Shown one piece after another: positions 6,925 to 8,304 of a stretch of DNA of 8,304 bases. Both the position numbers and the translations under genes were made by a program. The notes under the pieces were generated by a model. The model was not told where the DNA came from. It made no database searches and saw nothing but the letters and a program-made list of their open reading frames with translations. Source of the DNA: Rhodospirillales bacterium (GTDB taxonomy: Bacteria > Pseudomonadota > Alphaproteobacteria > Rhodospirillales_A > Casp-alpha2); NCBI GenBank assembly GCA_016763915.1, contig JAESSX010000063.1, positions 1 through 8,304 of the forward strand, in the 5' to 3' direction. Within the stretch, counting starts at the first letter, position 1. Each line of letters opens with the position of its first letter.

Positions 6925-8304
6925 TCAAATAATCCGGGTGGCGCCGCCGCGGCGCGGATCCCCGGCGCCGGTGAAACCGTTGCCGGTCCTGTCGTAGCGG
7001 GCCACATGCACTCCGCCGAAAAACAAATTGCGCTCGTCCCAGCGTTTGTGGTCAGGGCGTTCCCGGACCAGGCGCGCGATATCCCCGTCGGCAAAACCGG
7101 TTTCATAATTCAGCATGCCGCCTTCGAAATGCAGGCGCGGCGCCGCGACCGCGTCCTCCACGGACATCGAGAAATCCAGAAGATTGACCAGCACCTGCAG
7201 GATAGCCGTGCGAATCCGGTTCGAACCGCCCGACCCCAGGGCCATCAAGGCCCGTTCCCCTTCAAACGCCAGCGTCGGCGCCATCATCGAAGACAGCCGG
7301 GTGTCCGCCTCGCCCTGATGAAACCCGGCGGGATTGATGTCTTCCTCGCCCAGCATGTTGTTGAGCATGATCCCGGTGCCGGGCGCGATATAGCCGGCGC
7401 CTTCGCCGTTGGACAGGGTCAGGGACGCCGCGTTGCCGGCGGCGTCGATGATGGAGATATGGGTGGTGCCCCGCTCGGCCCTCGGGCGGCCCAGGACCCG
7501 CGCCTTGTAGTCGGCCAGGAAGTCCGCATTGAGCAGGGTTTCGACGGCGCCCTCGCTGACGCCTTCGCGCAGGCCGCTTTCGACCCTGGCCCGGTTGGTC
7601 AGGTCCATCACCGCCACCAGGGTTTCCAGATGGGCGGCCGAGCCGAACCTGGAGTCCCCAACGTCGAGGTCTTTTAACAGTTCCAGCGCAAAGGCGATGA
7701 GCAGGCCGCCGGTCGACGGAGCCGGATTGGTATAAAGCCTGGCGCCCCGGTAATCGAAGACCAGGGGCCGGCGTTTCGCGACGCGGTAGGATTCAAAATC
7801 GTCGAGCCCCAGCAACCCGCCGCCGGTGCGGCAATCGCGGTTGATGGCGGCGGCGATTTCGCCCCGGTAGAACAGGTCTTCGCCTTCGCGCGTCAGGGCG
7901 TCGAGGGTATCGGCGAAATCCGGGTTGGTCATGGTTTCGCCCTCGCCCATGGTTTCGCCGGGATTTGCCGAACTGGCGAAAATGGCGCGGCTGGCGTCGG
8001 AATGCATGTAAATGGGGCCGACCACCTGAAACAGATAGGCCTGCAGGCGGTTGACGGTGAAGCCCTTGCGCGCCAGGGCCAGGGCCGGCTCGGCCAGGCG
8101 CCCCATGGGCATGGTGCAAAGGTCGCGATGAACCTGAAACAGCCCCTTGCACGTTCCCGGCGTCGCGATCGACGCCATGCCGATGTGAAATTCCTGGGTC
8201 ACCGACCCGAAATCGGCGGTGATGGGGTGAAAGTCGAGCTCTCCGCCCGGATTCCGGCGTTTCGGCGTTTGCGAGAAAAAGTCATATAACACCGGCTCGC
8301 CGCC
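6925..8304 (-). CDS. ggt: Gamma-glutamyltransferase (T03 family), N-terminus outside the window
   Basis: This is an N-terminal-nucleophile hydrolase that cleaves gamma-glutamyl bonds, typically of glutathione, and matures by self-cleavage into large and small subunits. It is usually periplasmic; any signal peptide lies beyond the window edge. In all, 459 residues are visible. The cleavage site and nucleophile are the first Thr of TTHISIID (codon 7465-7467). Downstream motifs are SLTLSNGEGAGY, GIMLNNMLGEEDINP, LSSMMAPTL and GSGGSNRI, the last corresponding to the oxyanion glycine region. In the large subunit, ASIATPGTCKGL and NPAPSTGG are typical. The sequence differs from E. coli GGT in places that bind substrate. 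The segment aligned with DFRE reads DFFS, and the TLN pocket reads LSN. It therefore belongs to a divergent branch, and activity on glutathione is not assured. It is complete at the C-terminus (TGA 6925-6927). Confidence 0.9.
   Translation of the reverse strand, partial: GGEPVLYDFFSQTPKRRNPGGELDFHPITADFGSVTQEFHIGMASIATPGTCKGLFQVHRDLCTMPMGRLAEPALALARKGFTVNRLQAYLFQVVGPIYMHSDASRAIFASSANPGETMGEGETMTNPDFADTLDALTREGEDLFYRGEIAAAINRDCRTGGGLLGLDDFESYRVAKRRPLVFDYRGARLYTNPAPSTGGLLIAFALELLKDLDVGDSRFGSAAHLETLVAVMDLTNRARVESGLREGVSEGAVETLLNADFLADYKARVLGRPRAERGTTHISIIDAAGNAASLTLSNGEGAGYIAPGTGIMLNNMLGEEDINPAGFHQGEADTRLSSMMAPTLAFEGERALMALGSGGSNRIRTAILQVLVNLLDFSMSVEDAVAAPRLHFEGGMLNYETGFADGDIARLVRERPDHKRWDERNLFFGGVHVARYDRTGNGFTGAGDPRRGGATRII

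Overview
The window looks like the chromosome of an alphaproteobacterium, probably Rhodospirillales-like. The base composition is GC-rich. The clearest lineage markers are a DivK/PleD cell-cycle pair and a cysteine-free, 55-residue ribosomal protein L33 of the alphaproteobacterial type. No mobile element, CRISPR array, tRNA or rRNA was recognised, and nothing here amounts to a new multi-gene system. The interesting points are gene damage, local regulatory structure and a few residue-level oddities.

Left half, + strand: positions 1-1895 hold most of ribonuclease R (rnr), but not as one open frame. The RNB catalytic part runs in frame 1 to about 1158. The rest, with the end of RNB, the S1 domain and a lysine-rich tail, continues in frame 3. 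A second discontinuity lies near 55-75, where RNase R coding starts abruptly after a short stretch in frame 3. Next comes a 555-residue exported S41 (C-terminal processing) peptidase with a PDZ domain (1954-3621). After it, rpmG (3774-3941) has its own good sigma70-type promoter.

Middle, - strand: pleD (4002-5408) and divK (5446-5811) form a divK-pleD operon with a 37-base gap, convergent with rpmG. DivK is the single-domain response regulator that controls cell-fate kinases. PleD is the diguanylate cyclase that makes c-di-GMP, and both normally answer to the same DivJ/PleC-type kinases. A strong hairpin wraps the rpmG stop codon at the convergence point.

Right half, - strand: a 288-base intergenic region (5812-6099) precedes divK. 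It holds a probable terminator for the next gene and an FNR/FixK-like palindrome. Then come a Crp-type cyclic-nucleotide-responsive regulator (6100-6798) and, 126 bases further upstream, a gamma-glutamyltransferase (6925 to the window edge) whose N-terminus lies outside the window. The order rnr - rpmG - pleD - divK agrees with what I recall of alphaproteobacterial synteny. The S41 peptidase, the Crp regulator and the gamma-glutamyltransferase appear to be independent neighbours.
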